Source: Sipunculus nudus (lineage: Eukaryota; Annelida; Sipuncula; Golfingiida; Sipunculidae). From it: a DNA stretch of 64,000 nt. Of this stretch, positions 28,273-40,044 are shown one piece after another. How positions within the stretch are numbered: position 1 is the stretch's first letter; each line of letters opens with the position of its first letter. The notes beneath the pieces were generated by a model that saw only the letters and a program-made list of their open reading frames with translations, was not told the DNA's origin and ran no database searches. The position numbers and the translations under genes are program-made. Location: positions 11,245,019 through 11,309,018 of the forward strand of contig CM049306.1 in the NCBI GenBank assembly GCA_026874595.1. Reading direction: 5' to 3'.

Positions 28273-30059
28273 CTCCAAGTAATATATACTTTTATTAGGT
28301 ATTATTTCATTTTAATTTTCTTGATTATCTTTTTATGTTATATCTTATTTTTCTCTACATGTGCACAACCTTATCATATTCAGAAGCCTAACTCTGATAT
28401 CACAGGTGTCATCATTTATACTGACATTCTATTGTCTTTTTCCACATACACAAGCCCAACTTTACACCCAGCTCAAGTACACACCACCCTTTGCCTATCA
28501 CTGTTTATGATGTTATAACCCTTTAACTTACAGAGGCTCTAGACCACACACAGTCACTGACCATTTAACTGCCTCTTAACACAAACTCACAATCATTGAC
28601 CTTACAATAAACCTGAAGGACAACAAGACCACTGTCCTAGCTGATCAACACGCCCTCTACTTTAACAGTTTTGTAATGTTCAAAGTTTTTGTTGTCTTTA
28701 TAAATGTGACATCTTCAATATCTTTAATTATTAACAAATAATAATCACTGAGCATGTTTTCTCATTTCTTTGGATTTTTATATCATTCCCATAATGAACA
28801 AATGGAATTTATAAGATGTTATTTTCCTGTCCAATTGTTCTGAACTGTTCATGATGAAAATTAATCCATCTGAAATTCTAAACTGGAAACGAACATATCT
28901 ATATGCATCTAAATAACCCTTCTAGCTATAATATGCCTTTCTCTAAGTACATGTTTTTTTCACAAAGCTGGTATGCTCCGCCTTTTAAAGGAAAAAACAG
29001 TCAGTGAAACCTTTAATGAAGACCACCTGTGGGACTGGGACCAAAGTGGTCTTAAAATACTCTATGCAATAAAGACACCTGCATGCAAATAATTATACGA
29101 AAGTTGAAATTTAAAGAATTTATTATTTAATTTTAGTATGTAAGTAAACAATGTGTAAATACTTCAAATAGTGTTTAAAGACCCAGTGATTACAGCCAGT
29201 GCTGGTTGATCAGGTCACAGCAAAATCAGCGGATGGTAGGACTATAGGTAGATTCAGTTGTGACAGTTAAATGTTGAGAGTAAATAGCAGAGGATACACC
29301 TCTCACTGTGAAGTAGTACGATCTGAGAGGAATACTAGGTTTTGATAAAAGTTAATTAGGCAGGTAACCAGTCTACATGCTTCCTGTTTACATGAAGCAG
29401 AGGAATGAATGTTCAGGTTTGAACAGGAAACAAGGTCAAACTCATCTACAAACAAACTGACAGCTGACACTTCACCTACAAATATACACATAACATGCCT
29501 GCTATAAAAGCTTTAATGAAAATACACTCCTAAAAGGCCAAGGAGTGAGCAGCTTTCATTTTCTGTCATGCTGTATGCAAATAACACCAAACAAACTACA
29601 GCCATCACTTGTTTTGTTCCTTTTCTCGATCATTCTTTTTCATTCTCTCTTTTTTTGTCTTTTTACTCTCGTTAACTGGTTATCATTCTTTTCCATTCTC
29701 TTTTTTTTTCTTTTATCTCTCCTTTAGGTTATCTTTCCTTCTCATTCTATCTCATATTTGTAGGGTACCAGCTTTGATGTGCTACAGAAGAGGTTGTAGA
29801 ACTGTCTAACCTGAGCCTTGACCTTTTTGATACAGGATCTCTGCCAGTAAGATCTGTCTGGATATTAACCTCCAAAGGCCATCTGTAATAGTCATTCAGT
29901 AAGGCATATAAGGGCACTTTTCCATGTACCTGTTTCAACATGTATTTGCCAAATGGTTTCTTCTCAGTGAAATCTCATCAGTGAATAGGCCAGGTTCTAA
30001 TTTTATGTATGCAATCTTCATGTATGCAAGTCAGTTTAAGAATCCAGCATTTCTGACTT
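28273..30059. other. Intronic sequence; pyrimidine-rich tract at 29605-29755
   Basis: A degraded AGTGGAACC-type MITE end lies at 28998-29055 (GAAGACCACC... CCAAAGTGGTCTT). A long T/C-rich tract at 29605-29755 creates two spurious Phe/Leu-rich frames. Nothing else was recognised. Confidence 0.5.
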
Positions 30060-31100
30060 AGTCATGCAGCACATGGGAATTGTCTACATGGTGCCACACG
30101 ATCTGTCTCCCTGAACCTGTGTGGTTATGGTTACCCCCCGTCAGGGCTTTAGTATTTGCATTTACTAATAAAATGCTCAAAGTAAAACGTGATTCCATGT
30201 ACCGATAGACTTAACTCAGTGCCAGCTCTTATCACTAAAGCCCTGTAAAGCCCGTACGGTGAATCCCTGATATTTGCATATTAAGGCGTCACAAGGCTCT
30301 TTGGGGTCCTGACGATTCCCCCGTATTTGCATATCAGGCCTTCACGCCTCATGTGTGGGGTACGTTGCTATGAGACCTCTAACAGCGGTCCCACAGCTCG
30401 ACCCACTTGGTAACATTCACACCAAAATCATATTGTGTTCAGGTAATAAGTCCACACATGGACTTCGTGTCCTATGCTATATCTCTGCTGAACCAATATA
30501 ATGGTCCATGGGCCAAATGTAAGTGCATATTGTAGACACATCGCAACAATTTTGTACCGACATGTCCAGAAAAATTCCCTTTGCCGAGATGACAAGAGCA
30601 GCCAGTCAGCCGGCACATTTTGACTGCTGTCGTCCCATGTGCACCTGAATATCTCACGCTGATTAGCTGAGCCAGAGTTTGTTAGGCCTACTGTCAAGAG
30701 TGATGGTTCCATAAACATCAACACTCAGGCTGAGGGTTATAGTGTTTTATTAAAGTCTCGCCGAACTCAACATAAACGATGGCCTAAAAATATGAAGACA
30801 AATTAAATGGGAATATTAGTAGCTAATTGGAAGCCCGGAACAGGCAATGAATGAATGAACCATGTTGGTTTTGAAAAAAGATTCTGGGAAAGACCACTGC
30901 TGAAGTCACTGGGAAAGACCTTAGTTTAGGGTGTCCGTGATGTGTGGCGCCGACCGTCCAGGAACCGGCCGAGATTACCAGTCAATGAAATAAGAGGGTT
31001 GAAAGTGAAAAATTAGTTTTATGAGTTGCTGCAAGATGGCGGTGCCAATACTAAGTGTGATACAAAGCGGGAACGTTTGATTTCTCTCTCAGAAGCAACA
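30060..31100. promoter_or_regulatory. Candidate intronic enhancer / alternative promoter block
   Basis: This stretch is GC-richer, free of recognised repeats, and contains three perfect octamers ATTTGCAT (30154-30161, 30272-30279, 30325-30332) within 180 bp. It also has an inverted pair CAGGGCTTTAGT / ACTAAAGCCCTG (about 30142 and 30235) and, further on, CAAGATGGCGGTG (about 31032), which resembles a YY1 site. Octamers are POU-factor sites in animals. Function is inferred only from composition and motif clustering. Confidence 0.35.
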
Positions 31101-31321
31101 ATTATTGCATAAATATTTCATGGAGTGGGCCAGTTTAGGTTATGGTGTTTCTGATTCAATTCAGCAATATCAAGAAAGCATGCGTTTGCCACTTGGAAAA
31201 TACTTACAAATTGCTTTTATTTAATTAACAAGTGGCATGCATTTGCCACATGGTGGAAACTGCAGCCTCAACCTGCTAAATGCTGACACATGGAGAGATG
31301 ACGCAAAAAAGAACCAGTCCC

Positions 31322-31362
31322 TTGAGTCTCATCATGACTGAAAGTCAGCTGAGCTCTAAATG
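31322..31362 (+). mobile_element. HINE family C, solo 3' terminus
   Basis: CATGACTGAAAGTCAGCTGA followed by GCTC matches the 3' end of the copy at 17602-19857, but no body precedes it, so it is a truncated remnant or a minimal end. Confidence 0.55.
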
Positions 31363-31930
31363 TAATGTTCACAACACCTATACTTAGAAAAGTTGTCACT
31401 CATCAGTAACTAGTATTTTATGACTTTTCTTTTGACTGTTACCTCCACATATAGAGCGAGTCCTACTTTCACCTGTATTGACCCAGGTGTACAATGTAAG
31501 TCAATGACTGTAATCATTACAGAATGAGCGATGTTAGCTTGGCCTCACATCAGGAGTAGACCTTTCAGCTCGTTAGTGATCAGGGAGTTTGTCTGACCGA
31601 CATCGGTGGAACACACTAGTTAATGATATTTCATCAAACTGTAAAATTTTACACTTACCCGGCAAGGTGAAATAACAGATATTACCTGAAGTGTTTTATC
31701 ACTAAAGTATCAAATACTATAGGTTACCTCTATGTCAGGTATGCAACAGCTGACTGGAGAGACTGTCAGAGAAATATTTATTCACTGATAGCTATTATCT
31801 GCACTTTACAATTAATTCTATTAGAATCTGTTTGACGGTTGAGCAATATCACTAATTTTTTACCAGAACAAGTTTTTATCATGTTTTCCAGGAAAATATA
31901 TTTTTACATATATACAAATAATAATTGATT

Positions 31931-32464
31931 AACAAGAGCACTGCAAAGATGCATTATATGCCCATTGAGTATCTGTGACCTCTGACCTCATTTAATATGC
32001 ATGAATTTTGATGAGAAGATAATTCAGGTGAGAAACTCTATTGGTAAATATGTATAATGAATTTCATGAAAATCCATAAGATTTCTAGTAAGTCACCAAG
32101 TTCCCTCAAAAGTGCAGTGACCTCTGACCTCATTAAATAAGCATAGATTTTGCTGGAAATTGACCTTAGGCGAGATATTGGACTGATTAACATTTCTACT
32201 GAGTTATATCAAAATCCTTCATAATCTTCCCAAGTAATCACCATGACACCACAAAAGTAGCATAGTGACCTGTGACGAATTTTAATATGTGTGGATGTTG
32301 CCCAAAATTGAACTCGGGCAAAATTATCTGTTGGTAAGTAGTTATGGTGAGTTTAATGAAAATCCATCTAAGCCCTGGTAAGTTATCCTGGTAGCACTAA
32401 AGGTTAACAGACGCATGAATGGACAGTTTACCATAATACTCCCGTCATATGCGCATATAAAAAC
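31931..32464 (+). mobile_element. HINE/Helentron-like element, family D
   Basis: Starts AACAAGAGCACTGCAAAGAT with subterminal TTATATGCCCAT. It ends with ATGCGCATATAA plus an A-run, the inverted counterpart. The interior holds about three tandem ~125 bp cores with GTGACCTCTGACCTCATT and ATGAAAATCCAT. No ORF. Confidence 0.65.
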
Positions 32465-32701
32465 TTAAACTATTTATCACCTGTGGCCAGAGGTCCATTC
32501 CTCAAGAAGCATATTGAGATATCTGCAGTTTTTTCACCCTGCATGTAGATTTTTGAGGATACAAATTCTAGATTACTGGGGCCTATGCTACCATTACAAG
32601 TTAGACAGCTCTTCACTTCCACCACATGCCTGTTTAGTGTAATCTAGTGGTGTTCCAATTAATTAAATATGGTATATCGATGATATATTCTTCCATAATC
32701 A

Positions 32702-33739
32702 ACTAGATATTTCTTTGCACCGCAGGTGCCATAGTATCCCCAGACAATTAATCCCCCCCTTTTAAGAACAGGCCCCCCATCTTCAGCAGCAAATAATTTC
32801 AGACCAATACCAATACCTTGAACCACTAGGGATATATGAGCAATTTTTTACTGAAAGCAAACATATGGATGGACGGTCACACAATAACAATTGCAGATAG
32901 TGCCACCAGTCTTGAATACAAGATGGAGGTATCAAAGATCAATGGACATGCACAATTTCAGCCCAATCTGTCCTTTAGTTTTAGACCTTAAATAATGCTC
33001 AGTACTGTCAAGAAGCAATGATAGGGTATTAAAAAGTGCGAAAACAAGAAAAGGACAGAAGGTGGCACCACCTGTCTTCTGCAAAAGACAAAGCTATCCA
33101 AGATCTTTGGTCAATTTGATTTTTGGATCATTCCATGTATCCCTTACTGAGATATTGAATATTTTGTGTGAATTTCACCAAATATGGGAATATTCAAGGT
33201 CAAGGCCACTCTCATAGGAACGGTCATGACCCCAATTTAAATAAACATCATCCCATAACCCATATCTATGTATATGCATAATATAAAAGAAATCTGTCCA
33301 TTAGTTTTTGACTTATATTATGCTCACAGTACTGTCAAGTGGCAATTTTGGGGGTATTAAAAGGCAAGAAAACAAGTAAAGAATAATAGGTGGCACCACC
33401 AGTTTCTGGAACCTGACAACCCTATCCATGATCTTCGACCAACTTGATTTTTGGATCAATCCTTGCAAGATTTCTTGAGTATTTAAGAAATTGTGTGATT
33501 TTCCCCAAAATTGTACCTTTTCAAGGTCAAGGACACTCTCCTAGTAAAAGTCATGACCTCATTTTAAATAGGTGTCGTCCTCTCACCCATATCTATACAT
33601 ATACCAAGTTTTGTAAAGATCCGTGAAATATTTTTTGAGTTTAATATTGCACCTACAAGATTTAGATCTATTTAAGATGCAGCGGTGGCGGCGGGACTAT
33701 AATGAAAACACAGTATCCCCAGACTTTGTCTGGGGATAC
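32702..33739 (+). mobile_element. HINE/Helentron-like element, family A, copy 4
   Basis: Starts ACTAGATATTTCTTTGCACC, then GCAGGTGCCATAGTATCCCC. It has about two to three tandem cores and a GCGGTGGCGGCGGG tract near 33682. It ends with a complete hairpin (GTATCCCCAGAC / GTCTGGGGATAC) and AATT. Confidence 0.78.
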
Positions 33740-33918
33740 AATTAAATCTACTGCATTTTTGCATAATCAATCATAAATGAAGGTGTATGCACATCTAAAA
33801 ATGTCATATTATCCTGATAAAATATTCTAATTGTGTCAGAGATATAAGAAAGATGAGGCACATTAAACAGCAAAAAGGATAAAAGTCTATCCTTGAGCAA
33901 TGTACAAGTATAAACAAC
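33740..33918 (+). repeat. 3' extension shared with the HINE at 26814
   Basis: The near-identical counterpart of 28098-28272; similarity stops sharply after AGTATAAACAAC. Confidence 0.8.
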
Positions 33919-34221
33919 TTGGCTATTACCTTGACCTTTGTAAAAGTTGGACGAAGTTACTCAATATTTTAGGTATAATTCTGTACAGCATATTTCACGG
34001 TCATATAAATGGTACATTAAACAGTTGATTAATAATTGATCATCAGTCATTTTTTTTCTTTCAATCATCGATTATGATTTTACAATCTACTGTTCACACA
34101 TGTATAGCTCAACTATCCAGTCATATGCAGTTTTGAGCTTGCAAGGGCCTTAAGTTGAAACATCTTTTTAACCTCCAGACATGTGCTTTTTAATCTTTAT
34201 ATTTTACACTCTCAGCCTGAA

Positions 34222-35120
34222 GGCTGTCCATGATGAGTCTCGATGCTCAGCTGAATTAGTCTATAAAGATATGTTAATGAGTTTTATTTTACAAAATATG
34301 GGTGCAGTGATCAACTTGAAGCCAACCTGACTACCCAAATTAGAGTGTAACCATCCATTAACTGATCTGTGAATGGATGGGCTCTGTGTCCTTGACATTT
34401 AACCTTGTTACCCCAAAATCCATAAGTTTCTTTTACTATTGGCAGGTGAGCAATATTTTGGGATGGAAGGTTTTGGATGAAAAGTTTGGGTTAAAATACA
34501 TCCATAATCTTTATAAAGATGTGTTCTGTGACCTTGACCTTTGACCTCATGACCCCAAAATGAAAAGAGGTCTTACAATATTGATGGGCCATATACAAGT
34601 CAAGTTTGAAACCAATATGTCCATCCAAACCAGAGTTATCAAGTCAAGGTCACCCATTAGCGAACTCATCAAAGAACTTGGTTGAAACAATTTCCAGTTT
34701 TGCAACTCTTCCGAGATATTGGTATAAACAATTTTAATTTCAAGTGTCATAAAAAAATTTCGAGTTGTTCTAAAGTTATCACATTCACAAGAAATGACAC
34801 AAGCGACACCGCCAGACAACGACGACGACAGACCAAACACTATAAATGTCTCCCCCCCCCCCCCCATGTGAGGTTAGACATAATTTACACCAGTGGTTTT
34901 TATATCAGGCAGATTTGAGGTGTAACAACAGGTTTTTACTGGAGACAGAGGTTTTTCCTTAATTTCTTGAAGGAATAAAGTCACAGTGATCCAGTTTCAG
35001 GTTTGCTAGGAGGACTTAGGGACATCTAACGTAGGTCCAATGGTTTCAAAACGTGTCCTGTTATAGGAATGCTGGAGGGATGACGGACAAGGGACCATGA
35101 CTTTTAGTCAGCTGAGCTTA
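34222..35120 (+). mobile_element. HINE family C, copy 3
   Basis: The 5' end resembles the other C copies (CTGTCCATGATGAGTCTCGA then TGCTCAGCTG) and the 3' end is TTTTAGTCAGCTGAGCTTAT. The core contains TGACCTTGACCTTTGACCTC (about 34530). A C-run near 34851-34866 has expanded. Confidence 0.58.
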
Positions 35121-36119
35121 TGATGGAATAATATCATTATGAGAAAATATGTATGAAGAAAGAAATCATGTTTGTTCTGCCACCTTGTCTCAACTAGGAT
35201 TATACAGCTTTTCTATTTATATATGTTCATTCCTTTGTATATGTATAGTCATTGTCTGCTGGAGGAACCAAAATGACCGACACAGATTGTCTCTTTATGT
35301 GTCAAAACCTAAAACTATTATACAGAGGTTTTATGATCAGGCAAGACAGAAACTGATAATTGACAGGCAGTCATAAACTTGTTGTATATCCCTTGTTAAA
35401 CCTCTTTATTTGCCTCATTTTTCTCAAATTGATTCATCTTGAGAAACTTGCACCTACAAAGCCCTTGATATGATTAACTGCTCTCATTTACTCACTAAAT
35501 ATGTGACTTTATTTGAAGATATTTGTGACTTCATGATGGACACTGTTTCTGTGTGGAAGCATAGTATTAAACATCAAACTGCTGTAACAACATTGGCACC
35601 TTTATTTAAGGTATGCAAACCTTCTCCAGGAGCAAGTGAACCTGCTACTTGGTCACTTCGATATTTACATTGTATTTAGTTAGCACACAACAACCAGTGT
35701 CCAAATATTAACATGTTAGACTTGCAATGTGCCCTAGGTGTAGGTCAGCAATACAATGTTATATGCACATTCAGCCCCTTCACAGTTAACCTTAATTGCT
35801 GTGAAGTCAGAAGGGTTGTACTCCTCTCTCACAACTGATACATTACATTTAGTGCAGATAGGCAAATGTATGTTGTTCAGGTACCACCCAGGTAACAATT
35901 GTTTACGAGTACATAATGCCCAAGGATAAAATACCATTAAATAAGGCGTTGATCATCACCTTAACCTACAAAGTCACATGTAGGAGACATTTTGACTTCA
36001 GCTCATCTATTTGATATTCTGTTTGTCTTTTTGTGTTTGACAGGGTATTTAAGTCTCCTGTGGAAAGGAGGGAGTCTAACATGGGTTGATAAAACCAAGC
36101 TTATTAGGCTTAGGTCCCC
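35121..36119. other. Intronic sequence, nothing recognised
   Basis: No exon, repeat boundary or motif cluster identified. Confidence 0.4.
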
Positions 36120-36646
36120 CAAAATACAAAACCTTCAATGATAATTTTTTTGTTAATATTTTTTTCTAACAGTGTTTGTGCTAAATCTCTATGTACTAGA
36201 AAAATAACTCACTTGTTTAAACAGTTACCATGTCAAGTGAGTAAATATCCTGTTGCGTTTGACAAAATAAATTATGTTCTGGTCCCTAACTTCTGAAAAT
36301 TAAGCAATATTGACCTAATTTCTGGCATTTACAAAGGAAATGTATAGAGGAATATATATGCCAAATATTAACAAAACTATACAGTTTTGATATTAGCAGG
36401 CTTGAAGGGAAACAATAGGTTTTAATAGTACAAAGAGGCTTTTTCTAAATTTCTCAAAGGAAAAAAGTCACAGTGACCCAAATTTGGGTTCAGTAGAGAA
36501 ACATCTAACTGTATGTTGAATTTCAGATTCACAGATTTGTTTTAAAATGTGCCCTGTTAAAGGACCTTCAGCCGAAAGTACGATGGACCATGGACCATCA
36601 CTAAAGCACAGATGACTTATAATTATAGTCAGCAGCAAGACTAAGC
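36120..36646 (+). mobile_element. HINE family C, degraded 3' fragment
   Basis: Resembles the 3' half of the element at 8241-10867 (TTTTGATATTAG, AGGTTTT, CTCAAAGGAA, AGTGACCCA, AAAATGTGCCCTGTTAAAGG, GGACCATGGACCATCAC). The terminal GTCAGCTGAGCT is eroded to GTCAGCAGCAAGACTAAGCT. The left limit is uncertain. Confidence 0.5.
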
Positions 36647-38867
36647 TGGTGAACTGTTCACAAAATTAAAAACTTCAGAGATATATTTGCTCTACGTCAG
36701 AGTACAAAACAGGTGTTAACAATACTGGCGTTTTGACCACTAAGGCCAGTGACCTAAGTTGTGAAGAGGATCAGGTCATGGCTGTGGTCCAGAGAGGCTG
36801 ATGAAGCACATGCAGCCATAACAGGGCTGGAGATGCTTACAGGTAAACCCTGTAGATATCTAACAAGACACAAACACTGAGATATCTGACAGCCAGGGCC
36901 AGCTGCTTATCCAGCACTTGTACCCATGAACCACCCTGCAGTGATGCATTAGTCTCCAACACTGACTGACCAAGGAGGTGGGGGGGGGGGGGGGGGAATG
37001 TACACAGCAAAACTCCAGCAAGAGAGATCAGAGATCCCCATCTTCTCTTTGGTTATGGATATCTGGTACATCTGATTTAAACGTTTCATGTGTGACATTC
37101 CCTGTATGTTTAATGTGTTGGTGTCAAAATTTACCAAACTAAATAAGGAGAGAGCCTTTCTTGAACTGACCATGGGATGGGATTTTGAAAAAAAAAGCTT
37201 AAATACACAAGCTATCACCAAGATTTTAATAATGAATCAGGATATGGTTCATATGAATGTCCCATTTCATTAAGTTTAATTTACTTATTTTAAGTCAAAT
37301 TCAATTATCTTGACTATCCTTTCTGAATCCAGTGCATCAATTATTATAAAGTTAGACTTCAATAGAGACAAATATAATCCACAGCAAGTATTGTGTTGTC
37401 TTTTTATTACATCCTCAAAAAGAATAAAAATTCTTTTAAAAAAAACAGCTGAAAAAGATGGCAACTATAGACTAGTAATAGATGGCTATCAAATCACTTT
37501 TCTACCAATCCTTAACCTTACAGCACTCAGCAACACGCTATTTCAAAATTACAGGTTTGCACAGATGGAAATCACATTTTCTTACTGGGAGACTCACAAA
37601 TTACACATATATACATGACTATAATATATAAATATGAATTCATTAATGTGGAATTTAAAAGCTAGGATCACTCTGCCTAATTTTTCATTACAAAAATTTT
37701 GAAGATTATTCTCCACATATAACTTGGGCCCTCATGATTTAATGAAGAGGTATTGCTATATAACACTATACAAGTAAATATTGATATATATATATTTATA
37801 TGTAATAATATATTTAAGGTAAATACAACTGACTCTGTGACTCTGAACAGTAAAACTGGACCAAACTATCTAAATGCACTTTTGTAAGATAACAGTTATG
37901 CCTCAAAGGTCAAGTGAATAAATTTGCATTAATTAACTGGGCAAAAAAAAAACATGTTATTGTCACCAAATACTCGTCTTTTAAAAACATACAATAATGA
38001 GAGTATGTGGGATTTTATAATTGTTTTCCTGTCATCTTTAAGGGCACAACATGAATTAATTTCTAAATAATAATGATGTTCACGAATTGTTCACACCCAC
38101 TCAGAACATGAAGCGTGTGTTTCTGGTTCTTAATAACGTCAACATGTCACTACACACCCACGTTATTGCTGATTAATACCCGCGCATCACACATAATGTC
38201 CCCATACAAAATTAATCAAAGGCACAAGCAAACTGCTTTACCTAAACCCTGGCCACATGCTCAGGAACTTGAAAATGTACAGAGGGGAAAAAATCACCGT
38301 TAAAGTCTACTTAATCAAGCTTCATCTGATAGGGGGAAAATACTGATGATGTGAATGTATATCATGCATCTTCATGACAGAGTAAATACATGAAGATCTG
38401 AAAAATCATGACACCACCGAGGCCAGCTCCAGGGGTACTTTGACGTCTCATGTTGCCTGGAGTCCCTGGATGACATTGTTAATAAGACATGAAAGGAATG
38501 CAATTTTTTAAGTGCATTAATTCACGTTATTTCATGCGCAACTAATGCCCATCTTTATTTGATGCTGCATACTGTTGAGGCAGATATCCTGTAATTCTGG
38601 CAATGTCATGACTAATAGATTGTTTATCTGTAATACATTTTACTACCAAGAAAATGTTCATCTGTATCACACAGAACAATCAAAACTAAAGATGGCTTAT
38701 CTATCAGCCACCACATTACCAGGTCTCATATTTATGTTATGCTTGGATTTCAACAAAGACACGTTTATCTCTAATCCTAAGAAATATCAGGGATCTCTCC
38801 TGATCTTTCTGCAATATGTAAAAATAGCAGGACTGACAGACTGTGTTATTCACCCAATATCAGGTAC
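36647..38867. other. Intronic sequence with a poly-G tract
   Basis: A G-run lies at about 36978-36996. The part from 38050 to 38480 is less AT-rich and has an ATTAATCAAAGG TCF-like site (about 38210), but no clear structure. Confidence 0.4.
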
Positions 38868-39990
38868 TAAAGTAAGGACCGTCATCTGTGTATCAGGTAA
38901 GTAAGGACTGTCATCTGTGTATCAGGTAAGTAAGGACCGTCATCTGTGTATCAGTTAAGTAAGGACCGTCATCTGTGTATCAGGTAAGTAAGGACTGTCA
39001 TCTGTGTATCAGGTAAATAAGGACTGTCATCTGTGTATCAGGTAAGTAAGGACCGTCATCTGTGTATCAGGTAAGTAAGGACTGTCATCTGTGTATCAGG
39101 TAAGTAAAGACTGTCATCTGTGTATCAGGTAAATAAGGACTGTCATCTGTGTATCAGGTAAATAAAGACTGTCATCTGTGTATCAGGTAAGTAAGGACTG
39201 TCATCTGTGTATCAGGTAAGTAAGGACTGTCATCTGTGTATCAGGTAAATAAAGACTGTCATCTGTGTATCAGGTAAATAAAGACTGTCATCTGTGTATC
39301 AGGTAAGTAAGGACAGTCATCTGTGTATCAGTTAAGTAAGGACTGTCATCTGTGTATCAGGTAAATAAAGACTGTCATCTGTGTATAAGGTAAATAAAGA
39401 CTGTCATCTGTGTATCAGGTAAATAAAGACTGTCATCTGTGTATCAGGTAAGTAAGGACCGTCATCTGTGTATCAGGTAAGTAAGGACCGTCATCTGTGT
39501 ATCAGGTAAGTAAGGACTGTCATCTGTGTATCAGGTAAATAAAGACTGTCATCTGTGTATCAGGTAAATAAGGACTGTCATCTGTGTATCAGGTAAATAA
39601 AGACTGTCATCTGTGTATCAGGTAAGTAAGGACCGTCATCTGTGTATCAGGTAAGTAAGGACTGTCATCTGTGTATCAGGTAAATAAAGACTGTCATTTG
39701 TGTATCAGGTTAATAAGGACTGTCATCTGTGTATCAGGTAAATAAAGACTGTCATCTGTGTATTAGGTAAATAAAGACTGTCATTTGTGTATCAGGTAAG
39801 TAAGGACTGTCATCTGTGTATCAGGTAAATAAAGACTGTCATCTGTGTATCTGGTAAATAAGGACTGTCATCTGTGTATCAGGTAAATAAAGACTGCCAT
39901 CTGTGTATCAGGTAAATAAGGAAGGTCATCTGTGTATCAGGTAAGTAAGGACTGTCATCTGTGTATCAGGTAAGTAAGGACTGTCACCTG
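38868..39990 (+). repeat. 29-bp minisatellite (~39 copies) of splice-donor-like units
   Basis: The unit is 29 bp: TATCAGGTAAGTAAGGACTG plus TCATCTGTG. Two main variants alternate irregularly, CAGGTAAGTAAGG and CAGGTAAATAAAG, with ACTG/ACCG as a further variant. The plus strand of each copy contains CAG|GTAAGT, the consensus 5' splice site. CaMK1 is transcribed from the other strand, where this motif reads as ACTTACCTG. Confidence 0.93.
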
Positions 39991-40044
39991 TGGGTAATAG
40001 GTAGCACACAGAAATACCTTCTGGATGGTATAATTTTTCTGTAA

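Noticed and set aside
34682-34918. Overlapping open frames on both strands near the C-run
   Set aside because: Lie inside a HINE family C copy and depend on the poly-C tract.
38868-39990. CRISPR-like regularity of the 29-bp and other arrays
   Set aside because: No unique spacers; contiguous head-to-tail minisatellites in a eukaryotic intron.
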